Below the pieces are notes generated by a model. That model saw only the letters and a program-made list of their open reading frames with translations, was not told where the DNA came from and did no database searches. The translations under genes were made by a program, and so were the position numbers. From positions 1-15,028 of the forward strand of contig CATXTO010000045.1 in assembly GCA_958402445.1 (NCBI GenBank): a DNA stretch of 15,028 nucleotides, given 5' to 3'. This document shows positions 7,501-12,954 of this stretch, in pieces (position 1 is the stretch's first letter; the number at the start of each line of letters is the position of its first letter). The DNA is from an uncultured Eubacteriales bacterium (GTDB lineage Bacteria > Bacillota > Clostridia > Oscillospirales > Oscillospiraceae).

Positions 7501-7507
7501 CCTCCTT
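7501..7507 (-). promoter_or_regulatory. Ribosome binding site for gyrB (decides the start)
   Basis: AAGGAGG on the minus strand with a 7-base spacer to ATG at 7493-7491. It is much stronger than anything before the upstream in-frame ATG at 7667. Confidence 0.8.
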
Positions 7508-7619
7508 CATAAAAACTGGGTTTCCGGCGCGGCGGAAAATCAGGACGGCGCCGCGCCTGCAAAATGCGCCGCAGCGGGCCCGAATGAATGGAAAAATGAT
7601 CTGTTGGCTGTTCCGTTGT

Positions 7620-7663
7620 CGTTCCTTTTTTCGGGAAGGGCGCCGCCACCGGAAAAGGGAACG
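7620..7663 (-). promoter_or_regulatory. Stem-loop in the recF-gyrB gap
   Basis: On the minus strand the arms at 7649-7663 (CGTTCCCTTTTCCGG) and 7620-7635 can pair at 13 of 15 positions around a short GC-rich loop. It lies just after the recF stop and about 130 bases before gyrB. No T-run follows, so it is not a standard terminator. It could affect mRNA stability or attenuation. The remaining recF-gyrB gap (7494-7619) shows no gene and no convincing promoter. Confidence 0.35.
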
Positions 7664-7680
7664 GCAATGGAAGCGCGGCG

Positions 7681-8781
7681 TCACACCATGGCGCCGCCTT
7701 GGATCCTTATGGTACTGCCGATCTGTGTGACCCGCCCGGGCTCGCAGCTGGTGATGAACACCTGTCCCGTGGGAATTTGATTCAGGACAAAATCCTGCCG
7801 CCCGGGGTCCAGCTCCGAGAGCACGTCGTCCAGCAGCAGCACGGGCTCCTCCCCGGCGTCCCGCCGGTACAGCTCCCGCTGGGCCAGCTTCAGGCTGATG
7901 GCCGCCGTCCGGGTCTGGCCCTGGGAGCCGAAGCTCTTCAGGCTCAGCTCCCCCAGCAGCACGTCGAAGTCGTCCCGATGGGGTCCTGTGAGGCACTGGG
8001 CGGACTCCAGCTCCGCCTTTTTGTGGCTCTCCTGGTGGGCCAGCAGGTCCTGCTCCAGTCTGGCTACGGGGGCAAAGGGGTCCTGCACCGTGGATACGGT
8101 GCGGTATTGCAGGGCCAGAATCTCCCGGCCTCCGGTGAAGGCCCGGTGGTAGCCTGTGGCGGCCTGGCCCAGGTCCCGCAGGAACCTGGCCCGGTAGGAG
8201 ATAAGCAGGGCCCCCACCTGGCACAGGCGCAGGCTGTACTCCGGCAGAACCTCCAACAAGGAGGGGTTGTCGAACCGGTCCCGGAGAATCCGGCTCTTCT
8301 GCTCCAGCAGGCGCCCATATTCGTTCAGGGCCGCCTCATACCGGGGCCGGAGCTGGCACAGGGCCTGGTCTACAAAGCGCCGCCTTGCGGCGGCGCCGGC
8401 CTTTAAAACCAGCAAATCCTCCGGGCAGAACAAAACGGTTCGCAGCACCCCGTCCAGCTCCGCCATGGTCTTTTTTTTCACGCCGTTGAGAAACAGCTGC
8501 CGGGGCCTGCGGCCGGAAAAAAGCACCATCCGCAGCGCCTGGCTCCGGTCCGCCCCCGCCACCTGGCAGGACAGCTCCGCAAACTCCGCGCCGAACAAGA
8601 TGAGCTCCTGCTCCCGCCGGGTCCGGAAGGACCGCCCCATGGACAGGTAACACATTGCCTCCAGCAGGTTGGTCTTGCCCTGGGCGTTGTCCCCTAAAAT
8701 CAGGTTGATGCCCGGGGAAAACGCCGCGGAAAACCCGGCGTAATTCCGAAATCCCTGGAGAAGCAGGGTGTCAATTCGCAT
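7681..8781 (-). CDS. recF: DNA replication and repair protein RecF
   Basis: RecF is an SMC-like ATPase of the RecFOR pathway that loads RecA at single-strand gaps. The 366 residues are normal. The N-terminus MRIDTLLLQGFRNY is characteristic. Walker A is GDNAQGKTN (30-38), GPHRDD lies at 266-271, the ABC signature SFGSQGQTR at 283-291 and Walker B VLLLDDVLSELD at 314-325. The ATG overlaps the end of yaaA by 11 bases in another frame, and only a weak GGTGA lies upstream, so translation is probably coupled to yaaA. The remB gene found between recF and gyrB in Bacillus subtilis is absent. Confidence 0.97.
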   Translation of the reverse strand: MRIDTLLLQGFRNYAGFSAAFSPGINLILGDNAQGKTNLLEAMCYLSMGRSFRTRREQELILFGAEFAELSCQVAGADRSQALRMVLFSGRRPRQLFLNGVKKKTMAELDGVLRTVLFCPEDLLVLKAGAAARRRFVDQALCQLRPRYEAALNEYGRLLEQKSRILRDRFDNPSLLEVLPEYSLRLCQVGALLISYRARFLRDLGQAATGYHRAFTGGREILALQYRTVSTVQDPFAPVARLEQDLLAHQESHKKAELESAQCLTGPHRDDFDVLLGELSLKSFGSQGQTRTAAISLKLAQRELYRRDAGEEPVLLLDDVLSELDPGRQDFVLNQIPTGQVFITSCEPGRVTQIGSTIRIQGGAMV

Positions 8782-9022
8782 GGGCCGTCACCAGAAACAC
8801 GCTGCCCAGGCATTCCGCCCGGTCCCCGGGCCGGAGTTTTTTCCCCCGCATGGTGCAAACCGCTCCGTTGACCAGAACCTCGCCGTCCTGGATGAGCTGC
8901 TTGGCCGCGCCCCCGGAGGACACGGCGTCCGCCAGCTTCAAAAGCGCCTCCAGCCGGATGAATTCCGTGGAAATGGGAATCTCCCGGGTCTGGGGGTCCC
9001 GCTTTCTCACAGCCACCTTCAT
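8771..9022 (-). CDS. yaaA: S4-domain RNA-binding protein (YaaA/RlbA type) next to recF
   Basis: This small protein of 83 residues consists mostly of an S4 RNA-binding fold (about 18-75), with the conserved stretch QLIQDGEVLVNG (42-53) followed by KLRPGD. In Firmicutes this gene typically sits between dnaN and recF and is thought to act in ribosome or RNA metabolism; its exact role is not shown by the sequence. The ATG at 9022 is supported by AAGGAGAGG 6 bases upstream. The open frame extends to 9127 but would then begin inside a repeat. It overlaps recF by 11 bases and is cut off from dnaN by a 286-bp repeat island. Confidence 0.92.
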   Translation of the reverse strand: MKVAVRKRDPQTREIPISTEFIRLEALLKLADAVSSGGAAKQLIQDGEVLVNGAVCTMRGKKLRPGDRAECLGSVFLVTAHAN

Positions 9023-9028
9023 GTTTGA

Positions 9029-9037
9029 CCTCTCCTT
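9029..9037 (-). promoter_or_regulatory. Ribosome binding site for yaaA (decides the start)
   Basis: AAGGAGAGG on the minus strand, 6 bases before ATG at 9022-9020. It excludes the upstream in-frame ATG at 9127, which lies in repeat sequence. Confidence 0.7.
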
Positions 9038-9056
9038 CCATTTTGGCAGTCGCCTG

Positions 9057-9308
9057 CCCGCGGGCAACCACAGGTCGCCCCTACACCTGCACTGTCGCTG
9101 GTCAACCCGTAGGGGCGTGCTTTGCACGCCCGTCGTTCTCCCCGTAGTGGCGTGCTTTGCACGCCCGCCGTTTCCCCCTGTAGGGGCGAGCTGCGCTCGC
9201 CCGCTAAGCCGACAGTTCTAGGGGATTCCCCGCGGGCGACCACAGGTCGCCCCTACAGCCGCACTGTCGCTGGTCAACCCGTAGGGGCGTGCTTTGCACG
9301 CCCGGCGC
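9057..9308. repeat. REP-like repeat island between dnaN and yaaA
   Basis: Six GTAG/CTAC hairpins lie at 9061-9083, 9109-9132, 9144-9167 (head GTAG but GTGGCG at the foot), 9180-9203, 9232-9256 and 9281-9304. The segments 9061-9132 and 9233-9304 are direct repeats that differ at only three positions over 72 bases, including the linker ACTGTCGCTGGTCAACCCG. Here the order of GACC-type and GTGC-type hairpins is the reverse of that in the islands at 1-426, 2243-2968 and 12197-12953. The dnaN stop lies four bases beyond the last hairpin. Confidence 0.87.
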
Positions 9309-10418
9309 TCAATTGCTCCGCAGCCGCACAGGCAGGACCATATAGGCAAAATCGTCCTCCTCCCGCACCGGGGTAAACACAATGGGACTCAAACCGTTGG
9401 TCAGTTCCAGGCAGACCTCATCTCCCGGCACCGCCCGCAGGGCGTCGGCCAGATACCGGCAATTAAAGCCGATCTCCAACTCCCCGCCGTTTCCAGCCAC
9501 GCTGCACTGGTCCTCCGCCACGCCCAAGGTGGTGGCAGTGCGGAAGGTGGCCAGGTTGTCCTCAAACAGGCATCGCACCGGGCTTTTTAGCTTCTCCGTC
9601 ACCACGAGGCCCACCCGCTCGATGGTGGCCGACAGGTCCCCCACGTTGGCCACCAGCTTCACAGTACAATCCGAGGGCACCACCCGCCGCCAGTCCAGGA
9701 AGTCCCCCTCCAGCAGCCGGCAGATCAGGGTGGCCCGGCCCAGCTCAAAGAGAATGTGCTTGGGCCCCAGGGTGAAGGTGACGGGCTCCTCCGTGTCCGT
9801 GAGGATCTTCTCCACCTCCTTCAGGGCCGCGGCGGGGGCCACAAAGCGCATGGTTCTTCCCGTGGGCTCCTTGGGGTGGTAGGTTCTGCGGGCCAGGCGG
9901 TACCCGTCCACCGCCACCACCGTGACGGAGGTATCGTCCACCTCGAATAGGCAGCCGGTGTGAATGGGCCGGCTCTGGTTCTCCGACACCGCGAAAATGG
10001 TGCCGCTGATGAGCTCCCGCAGCACGCACTGGGGCAGGCTGACGCCGCCCCGGGCCTCCACGTCCGGCAGCTCCGGATAGTCCTCGGCGCCGGTGGCGGA
10101 GATAGTAAAGGCGGAATGGCCCGCCCGGATGGAGACCTTGTAATTCCCGTCCACGCTCACGGAAACCGGGCCCTCCGGCAGCCGCCGGATGATATCAAAG
10201 AACAGCCGGGCCGGTAGAATGCAGGCGCCGGCCTCTCCGATCGCCGCTTCCAGGGAAACCGTGATGGCCGTCTCCAAATTGAAGCCGGTGAGCTGCAGGT
10301 CCTGGCCCGCCTGACAGTAAATACCTTCGATGGAGGGCAGGGTGCTCTTCTGCGCCACCGTTCGGCTGGCTACGCTCAGGGCGGAGACCAGGGGGCTTTT
10401 TTCACAGGTAAACCTCAT
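9309..10418 (-). CDS. dnaN: DNA polymerase III subunit beta (sliding clamp)
   Basis: DnaN forms the ring-shaped dimer that tethers DNA polymerase III and repair enzymes to DNA. The 369 residues fit three clamp domains (about 1-125, 126-245, 246-369). The N-terminus MRFTCEKSPLVSAL, the pocket-lining DGYRLA (171-176) and the C-terminal YMVLPVRL (359-366) are typical. The ATG is preceded by AAAAAAGGAG 8 bases upstream. It lies 252 bases after dnaA, with the origin in between. A TGCTATAAT extended -10 in that gap suggests it can be transcribed on its own. The stop is followed after four bases by a REP-like hairpin. Confidence 0.97.
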   Translation of the reverse strand: MRFTCEKSPLVSALSVASRTVAQKSTLPSIEGIYCQAGQDLQLTGFNLETAITVSLEAAIGEAGACILPARLFFDIIRRLPEGPVSVSVDGNYKVSIRAGHSAFTISATGAEDYPELPDVEARGGVSLPQCVLRELISGTIFAVSENQSRPIHTGCLFEVDDTSVTVVAVDGYRLARRTYHPKEPTGRTMRFVAPAAALKEVEKILTDTEEPVTFTLGPKHILFELGRATLICRLLEGDFLDWRRVVPSDCTVKLVANVGDLSATIERVGLVVTEKLKSPVRCLFEDNLATFRTATTLGVAEDQCSVAGNGGELEIGFNCRYLADALRAVPGDEVCLELTNGLSPIVFTPVREEDDFAYMVLPVRLRSN

Positions 10419-10471
10419 ATTGCGCGCTCCTTTTTTACAATCTCTCTCTATGTAAGAAAAAGAGAGGAAAA

Positions 10472-10480
10472 ATTATAGCA
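10472..10480 (-). promoter_or_regulatory. Candidate dnaN promoter, extended -10
   Basis: TGCTATAAT on the minus strand is a perfect -10 with the extended TGn element. No good -35 is visible 17 bases upstream. It overlaps the DnaA-trio run, so origin melting and dnaN transcription may interfere. Confidence 0.5.
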
Positions 10481-10493
10481 GTAATAGTAGTAG
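10476..10493 (+). other. DnaA-trio run
   Basis: Read 3' to 5' the plus strand gives GAT-GAT-GAT-AAT-GAC-GAT. Five of six triplets fit the DnaA-trio consensus 3'-(G/A)AT-5'. The nearest DnaA box starts 11 bases away (10504). Confidence 0.7.
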
Positions 10494-10503
10494 GGAAAAC
10501 TTA

Positions 10504-10512
10504 TGTGGAAAA
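10504..10512 (-). promoter_or_regulatory. DnaA box next to the trios
   Basis: TTTTCCACA on the minus strand, one mismatch from TTATCCACA. It is positioned to load DnaA onto the adjacent trios. Confidence 0.75.
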
Positions 10513-10522
10513 CCCCCGTCAG

Positions 10523-10539
10523 GCCCCGAACGGCGGGGC
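10523..10539 (-). terminator. Possible dnaA 3' hairpin
   Basis: GCCCCG-CCGTT-CGGGGC on the minus strand is a perfect 6-bp stem about 130 bases after the dnaA stop. A GGGGGTTTT run follows some bases later, so termination would be weak at best. Confidence 0.3.
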
Positions 10540-10559
10540 TTTGCGGGTCCACAGCAGGC

Positions 10560-10568
10560 TGTGGAGAA
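10560..10568 (-). promoter_or_regulatory. DnaA box
   Basis: TTCTCCACA on the minus strand, one mismatch from consensus. Confidence 0.6.
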
Positions 10569-10614
10569 AAAGAAAGGATTCCACAGGGAAATGGCGGGAA
10601 ACAGCAGAACCTGG

Positions 10615-10623
10615 TTTTCCACA
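10615..10623 (+). promoter_or_regulatory. DnaA box
   Basis: TTTTCCACA on the plus strand, one mismatch from consensus and opposite in orientation to the other two strong boxes in this gap. Confidence 0.6.
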
Positions 10624-10670
10624 GGCGGCGGAAAAGCGTTCCACAGGAAGCTGTGGAAGCAGGGCAGCCG

Positions 10671-11984
10671 TTACAGGGAGGAGTTGATGTTGGCGGTAAT
10701 GTCCCGCAAGGTGTCCTGCAGGGAGGAATTGGGGTCCTTCAGGGTCATCTCCACCTTGCGGATGGAGTGGATGACTGTGGAGTGGTCCCGGCCAAACTCC
10801 CGGCCAATTTCCGGCAGGCTCAGGTTGGTCATGGTGCGGATCAGGTACATGGCCATCTGCCGGGCCTCCGCGGTCCCCTTGTTTTTCAGGGTGCCCCGGA
10901 GCACCGCCTCGTCGATGGAGTAAAACCGGCTCACCTGGCTGATGATGAGGGCCGGGGTGGGCACGGCGCTGCCCTCGGATTTGAACATGTCGTCGATGGC
11001 CCTAGACACGTTGGCCAGGTCCAGGGGCATGTCGTTCAGGTCCCGATAGGCCAGGATCTTTTTCACGGTACCCTCAATTTGCCGCACGTTGTTGGTAATG
11101 TTGTTGGCGATGTAGTTGCACACGTCGTCCCCCAGGTCCAGGCCCAGGGACAGGGCCTTGTTCTTGAGGATGGCCATGCGGGTCTCATAGTCCGGAGGCT
11201 GGATGTCCGCCAGCAGTCCCCACTCAAACCGGGTTTTCAGCCGGTCCTCCAGAGTCAGCATGTCGCCGGGCTTCCGGTCGGAGGTCATGACGATTTGCTT
11301 GTGGTCCTCATAGAGCTTGTTGAAGGTGTGGAAAAATTCCTCCTGGGTGCTGTCCTTTCCGGCGATAAATTGAATGTCGTCGATGAGAAACAGGTCGGTC
11401 TCTCGATATTTGCTGCGGAATTCCACGTTCTTGCCGCTTTGCAGGGCGGCGATTAGCTCGTTGGTGAATTGATCGCCCTTGATATAGACGATTTTATAGT
11501 CGGGATGCTGGCGACGCAGCTCGTTGGCGATGGCGTAGAGCAGATGGGTCTTGCCCACGCCGGCGGGGCCGTAAATGAACAGGGGGTTGTACACCTGGCC
11601 CGGATTGTTGGCCACGGCGATGGCGGCGCCCCGGGCGAAGCGGTTGGACGAGCCCACCACGAAGCTCTCAAAGGTAAATTGGGGGTTGAACTCCATGGCG
11701 GTGCCGCTTTTGCCCTTGGACTTGTATTCGTCCAGCTCCTCGGGTCCGAACACCACCAGCTCCACGTCGGTGTTAAAAATCTCCTTCATGGCGTCTTTGA
11801 TATACTCCGTGCACCGGCGCTGGATGATCTCCTTGCGGAAGGGTGAGGCGGTATAGAGGATCAACTGCTCGTCGTTGAGCTCCACCACCTCCGCGTCGTC
11901 GAACCAGGTGGAGACCACGGCGGGGGTCAGCCGGTTCTCCATATGGCTCAGAACTTTTGCCCAGACATAGGCGGATGAATACAT
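10671..11984 (-). CDS. dnaA: Chromosomal replication initiator protein DnaA
   Basis: DnaA is the AAA+ ATPase that binds DnaA boxes and opens oriC. The 437 residues show an N-terminal domain I (about 1-80), a short linker, then AAA+ with Walker A GPAGVGKTH (139-147), Walker B LFLIDDIQF (198-206), sensor I around MTSDRKP (233-239), the arginine-finger region RLKTRFEWG (248-256) and sensor II near NVRQIEG (299-305). Domain IV carries the DNA-binding signature GREFGRDHSTVIHSI (394-408). The start ATG at 11984 has GGAGAGGAGC 6 bases upstream. The frame is open to 12056, but that ATG would leave almost no leader after the predicted promoter and has no RBS. Origin-like sequences flank the gene on both sides. 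Confidence 0.97.
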   Translation of the reverse strand: MYSSAYVWAKVLSHMENRLTPAVVSTWFDDAEVVELNDEQLILYTASPFRKEIIQRRCTEYIKDAMKEIFNTDVELVVFGPEELDEYKSKGKSGTAMEFNPQFTFESFVVGSSNRFARGAAIAVANNPGQVYNPLFIYGPAGVGKTHLLYAIANELRRQHPDYKIVYIKGDQFTNELIAALQSGKNVEFRSKYRETDLFLIDDIQFIAGKDSTQEEFFHTFNKLYEDHKQIVMTSDRKPGDMLTLEDRLKTRFEWGLLADIQPPDYETRMAILKNKALSLGLDLGDDVCNYIANNITNNVRQIEGTVKKILAYRDLNDMPLDLANVSRAIDDMFKSEGSAVPTPALIISQVSRFYSIDEAVLRGTLKNKGTAEARQMAMYLIRTMTNLSLPEIGREFGRDHSTVIHSIRKVEMTLKDPNSSLQDTLRDITANINSSL

Positions 11985-11990
11985 AGCACA

Positions 11991-12000
11991 GCTCCTCTCC
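11991..12000 (-). promoter_or_regulatory. Ribosome binding site for dnaA (decides the start)
   Basis: GGAGAGGAGC on the minus strand, 6 bases before ATG at 11984-11982. Confidence 0.75.
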
Positions 12001-12067
12001 TGACGGTATCTGGAAAAGCCGGAAAACCGGCGAAAAAGGTCGGAATCCACATACATTCACAAGGAAA

Positions 12068-12096
12068 ATTGTATCACAAACCTGTGGAAAAAACAA
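12068..12096 (-). promoter_or_regulatory. Candidate dnaA promoter
   Basis: On the minus strand TTGTTT (12091-12096), a 17-base spacer, then TACAAT (12068-12073) with an extended TGA before it. A DnaA box (12083-12091) lies within the spacer and touches the -35, which fits autorepression by DnaA. The leader would be about 75 bases. Confidence 0.6.
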
Positions 12097-12196
12097 GGAT
12101 ATTTTGTCCGACACATTATATAATAAAGAATTACCGGAGCTGATGGAAAAAAGAAGGTTTAACCTGTGGAAAACCGGCCACCAGGGAAGGCAGCCG

Positions 12197-12394
12197 GCGG
12201 GAAAAACCATGGATTCTGGGATGTAGGGAACGGCCACAGGTCGTTCCGCGGGCGTGCAAAGCACGCCCCTACGGGAGGATCATCGACGGTGCGGGTGTAG
12301 GGGCGAGCTGTGCTCGCCCGCTGGGAAAACCATGGATTCCGGGATGTAGGGAACGACCGGTGGTCGCCCGCGGGCGAGCGAAGCACGCCCCTAC
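12197..12394 (+). repeat. REP/REPIN-like repeat island upstream of dnaA
   Basis: Doublets lie at 12223-12272 and 12346-12394, with a single GAGC-TGT-GCTC hairpin at 12297-12320. The linker GGGAAAA(A)CCATGGATTC is repeated before both doublets. The second doublet has a mismatched right arm (GAGC against GCAC). Confidence 0.85.
12297..12394 (+). repeat. Long direct repeat, copy 1 (partner at 12803-12901)
   Basis: Single hairpin, linker GCTGGGAAAACC, then a doublet with the unusual loop CCGGTGG. The same order and near-identical bases recur at 12803-12901, about 500 bp away in the same orientation. Confidence 0.8.
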
Positions 12395-12430
12395 AACCAT
12401 ATTGGGGGGAATTTTCGAAACAAAGGGGTT

Positions 12431-12595
12431 CCCGGCAGGGCCAGGGTCGCTTGCACCCTGGCCAACTGTGAGGCCGGGCAGGCTAACAGGGGACGGAGGG
12501 GTTTCCCAAGGGGGCGTCTGGTAAAAAGCCCCCTTGGGTGCCCTTCTTTTCGTGTCTTTTCTTGGGCATTCAAGAAAAGACACCCGCCGGAGGCG
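12431..12595. other. Multi-stem non-coding block
   Basis: Several strong inverted repeats occur in series. CCCGGC (12431-12436) pairs with GCCGGG (12473-12478) around a nested 9-bp stem GGCCAGGGT/ACCCTGGCC (12439-12447 with 12455-12463). An 11-bp perfect stem CCCAAGGGGGC/GCCCCCTTGGG follows (12505-12515 with 12528-12538). Next is a 13-bp perfect stem (12552-12564 with 12571-12583), and then CGCC-GGA-GGCG (12585-12595). None has the GTAG head, so this is not the main repeat family. It could be a structured RNA or a non-autonomous element. No believable protein frame. Confidence 0.6.
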
Positions 12596-12711
12596 CGTCG
12601 GGGCAAAGTCCGCTTTTGCTCCGGGGTCCTGTTCGGCCCCCTATCCGCACCACTCCCTTGCCCCTCCTCACCAAACCGAACCCGCTGGCGCTGGGCTCAC
12701 GTTTGGGTCAT
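12593..12711 (+). repeat. Second repeat family, copy C
   Basis: Shares GTCGGGGCAAAGTCCGCT, CCGCACC(A/G)CTCCC and CCAAACCGAACCCGCTG with the copies at 157-270 and 2461-2580. The internal stem is GGGGTC/GGCCCC around CTGTTC where copy B has GGCGGC/GCCGCC around CTGCTCT, so both arms changed and pairing was kept. Unlike A and B, it is preceded by a multi-stem block, not by a REPIN doublet. Confidence 0.65.
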
Positions 12712-12730
12712 AAATATACGGAAACGAAAT

Positions 12731-12953
12731 GTAGGGGCGACCTGTGGTCGCCCGTGGGCGTGCAAAGCACGCCCCTACGGGAAACCCATCGACAGCGCGT
12801 CTGTAGGGGCGAGCTGTGCTCGCCCGCTGGGAAAACCCACTGATACCGGATTGTAGGGAAAGACCGGTGGTCGCCCGCGGGCGTGCGAAGCACGCCCCTA
12901 CGGGAGGATCAACAACGGAGCGGCGGTAGGGGCTGGCACAGCCCGCCCCTACC
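12731..12953 (+). repeat. REP/REPIN-like repeat island downstream of the Na/Pi gene
   Basis: A perfect doublet lies at 12731-12778 (GGGCGACC-TGT-GGTCGCCC, then GGGCGTGC-AAA-GCACGCCC, then CTAC). A single hairpin lies at 12803-12826 and a doublet at 12853-12901. A compact element at 12926-12952 has GTAGGGGC pairing with GCCCCTAC. The Na/Pi stop codon begins two bases beyond the last element. Confidence 0.86.
12803..12901 (+). repeat. Long direct repeat, copy 2 (partner at 12297-12394)
   Basis: Same single hairpin, GCTGGGAAAACC linker and CCGGTGG-loop doublet as copy 1. Main differences are in the linker and the right arm (GTGC-GAA-GCAC here, restoring perfect pairing). Confidence 0.8.
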
Positions 12954-12954
12954 G

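Larger units (their letters stand above)
10419..10670. other. oriC: Probable replication origin (oriC, dnaA-dnaN part)
   Basis: This 252-bp gap holds three DnaA-box 9-mers one mismatch from TTATCCACA (10504-10512, 10560-10568, 10615-10623). It also holds weaker TCCACA-type matches near 10546-10553, 10577-10585, 10637-10645 and 10652-10660. A run of DnaA-trios at 10476-10493 leads into an AT-rich tract (10431-10493) next to dnaN. The arrangement box, short spacer, trios, AT-rich DNA is the basal unwinding system described for Bacillus subtilis oriC. No REP-like repeats enter this gap. Confidence 0.85.
11985..12190. other. dnaA leader / second DnaA-box cluster
   Basis: This AT-rich non-coding stretch upstream of dnaA holds DnaA boxes at 12083-12091 and 12165-12173 (both TTTTCCACA on the minus strand) and a two-mismatch box GAATCCACA at 12043-12051 (plus strand). 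An AT-rich patch lies at 12113-12132. Together with the dnaA-dnaN gap this resembles the split oriC of Bacillus subtilis. The repeats begin only beyond about 12197. Confidence 0.7.

Noticed and set aside
7494..7667. 58-residue N-terminal extension of GyrB
   Set aside because: No family member-like sequence in it and no RBS at 7667, whereas AAGGAGG precedes the ATG at 7493.
11985..12056. 24-residue N-terminal extension of DnaA
   Set aside because: No RBS at 12056, and the predicted -10 at 12068-12073 would leave almost no leader. The strong RBS at 11991-12000 fits the ATG at 11984.
12926..12952. Intrinsic terminator for the Na/Pi gene
   Set aside because: The hairpin directly follows the stop codon but no T-run follows on the minus strand. 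It was kept as a REP-like repeat instead.
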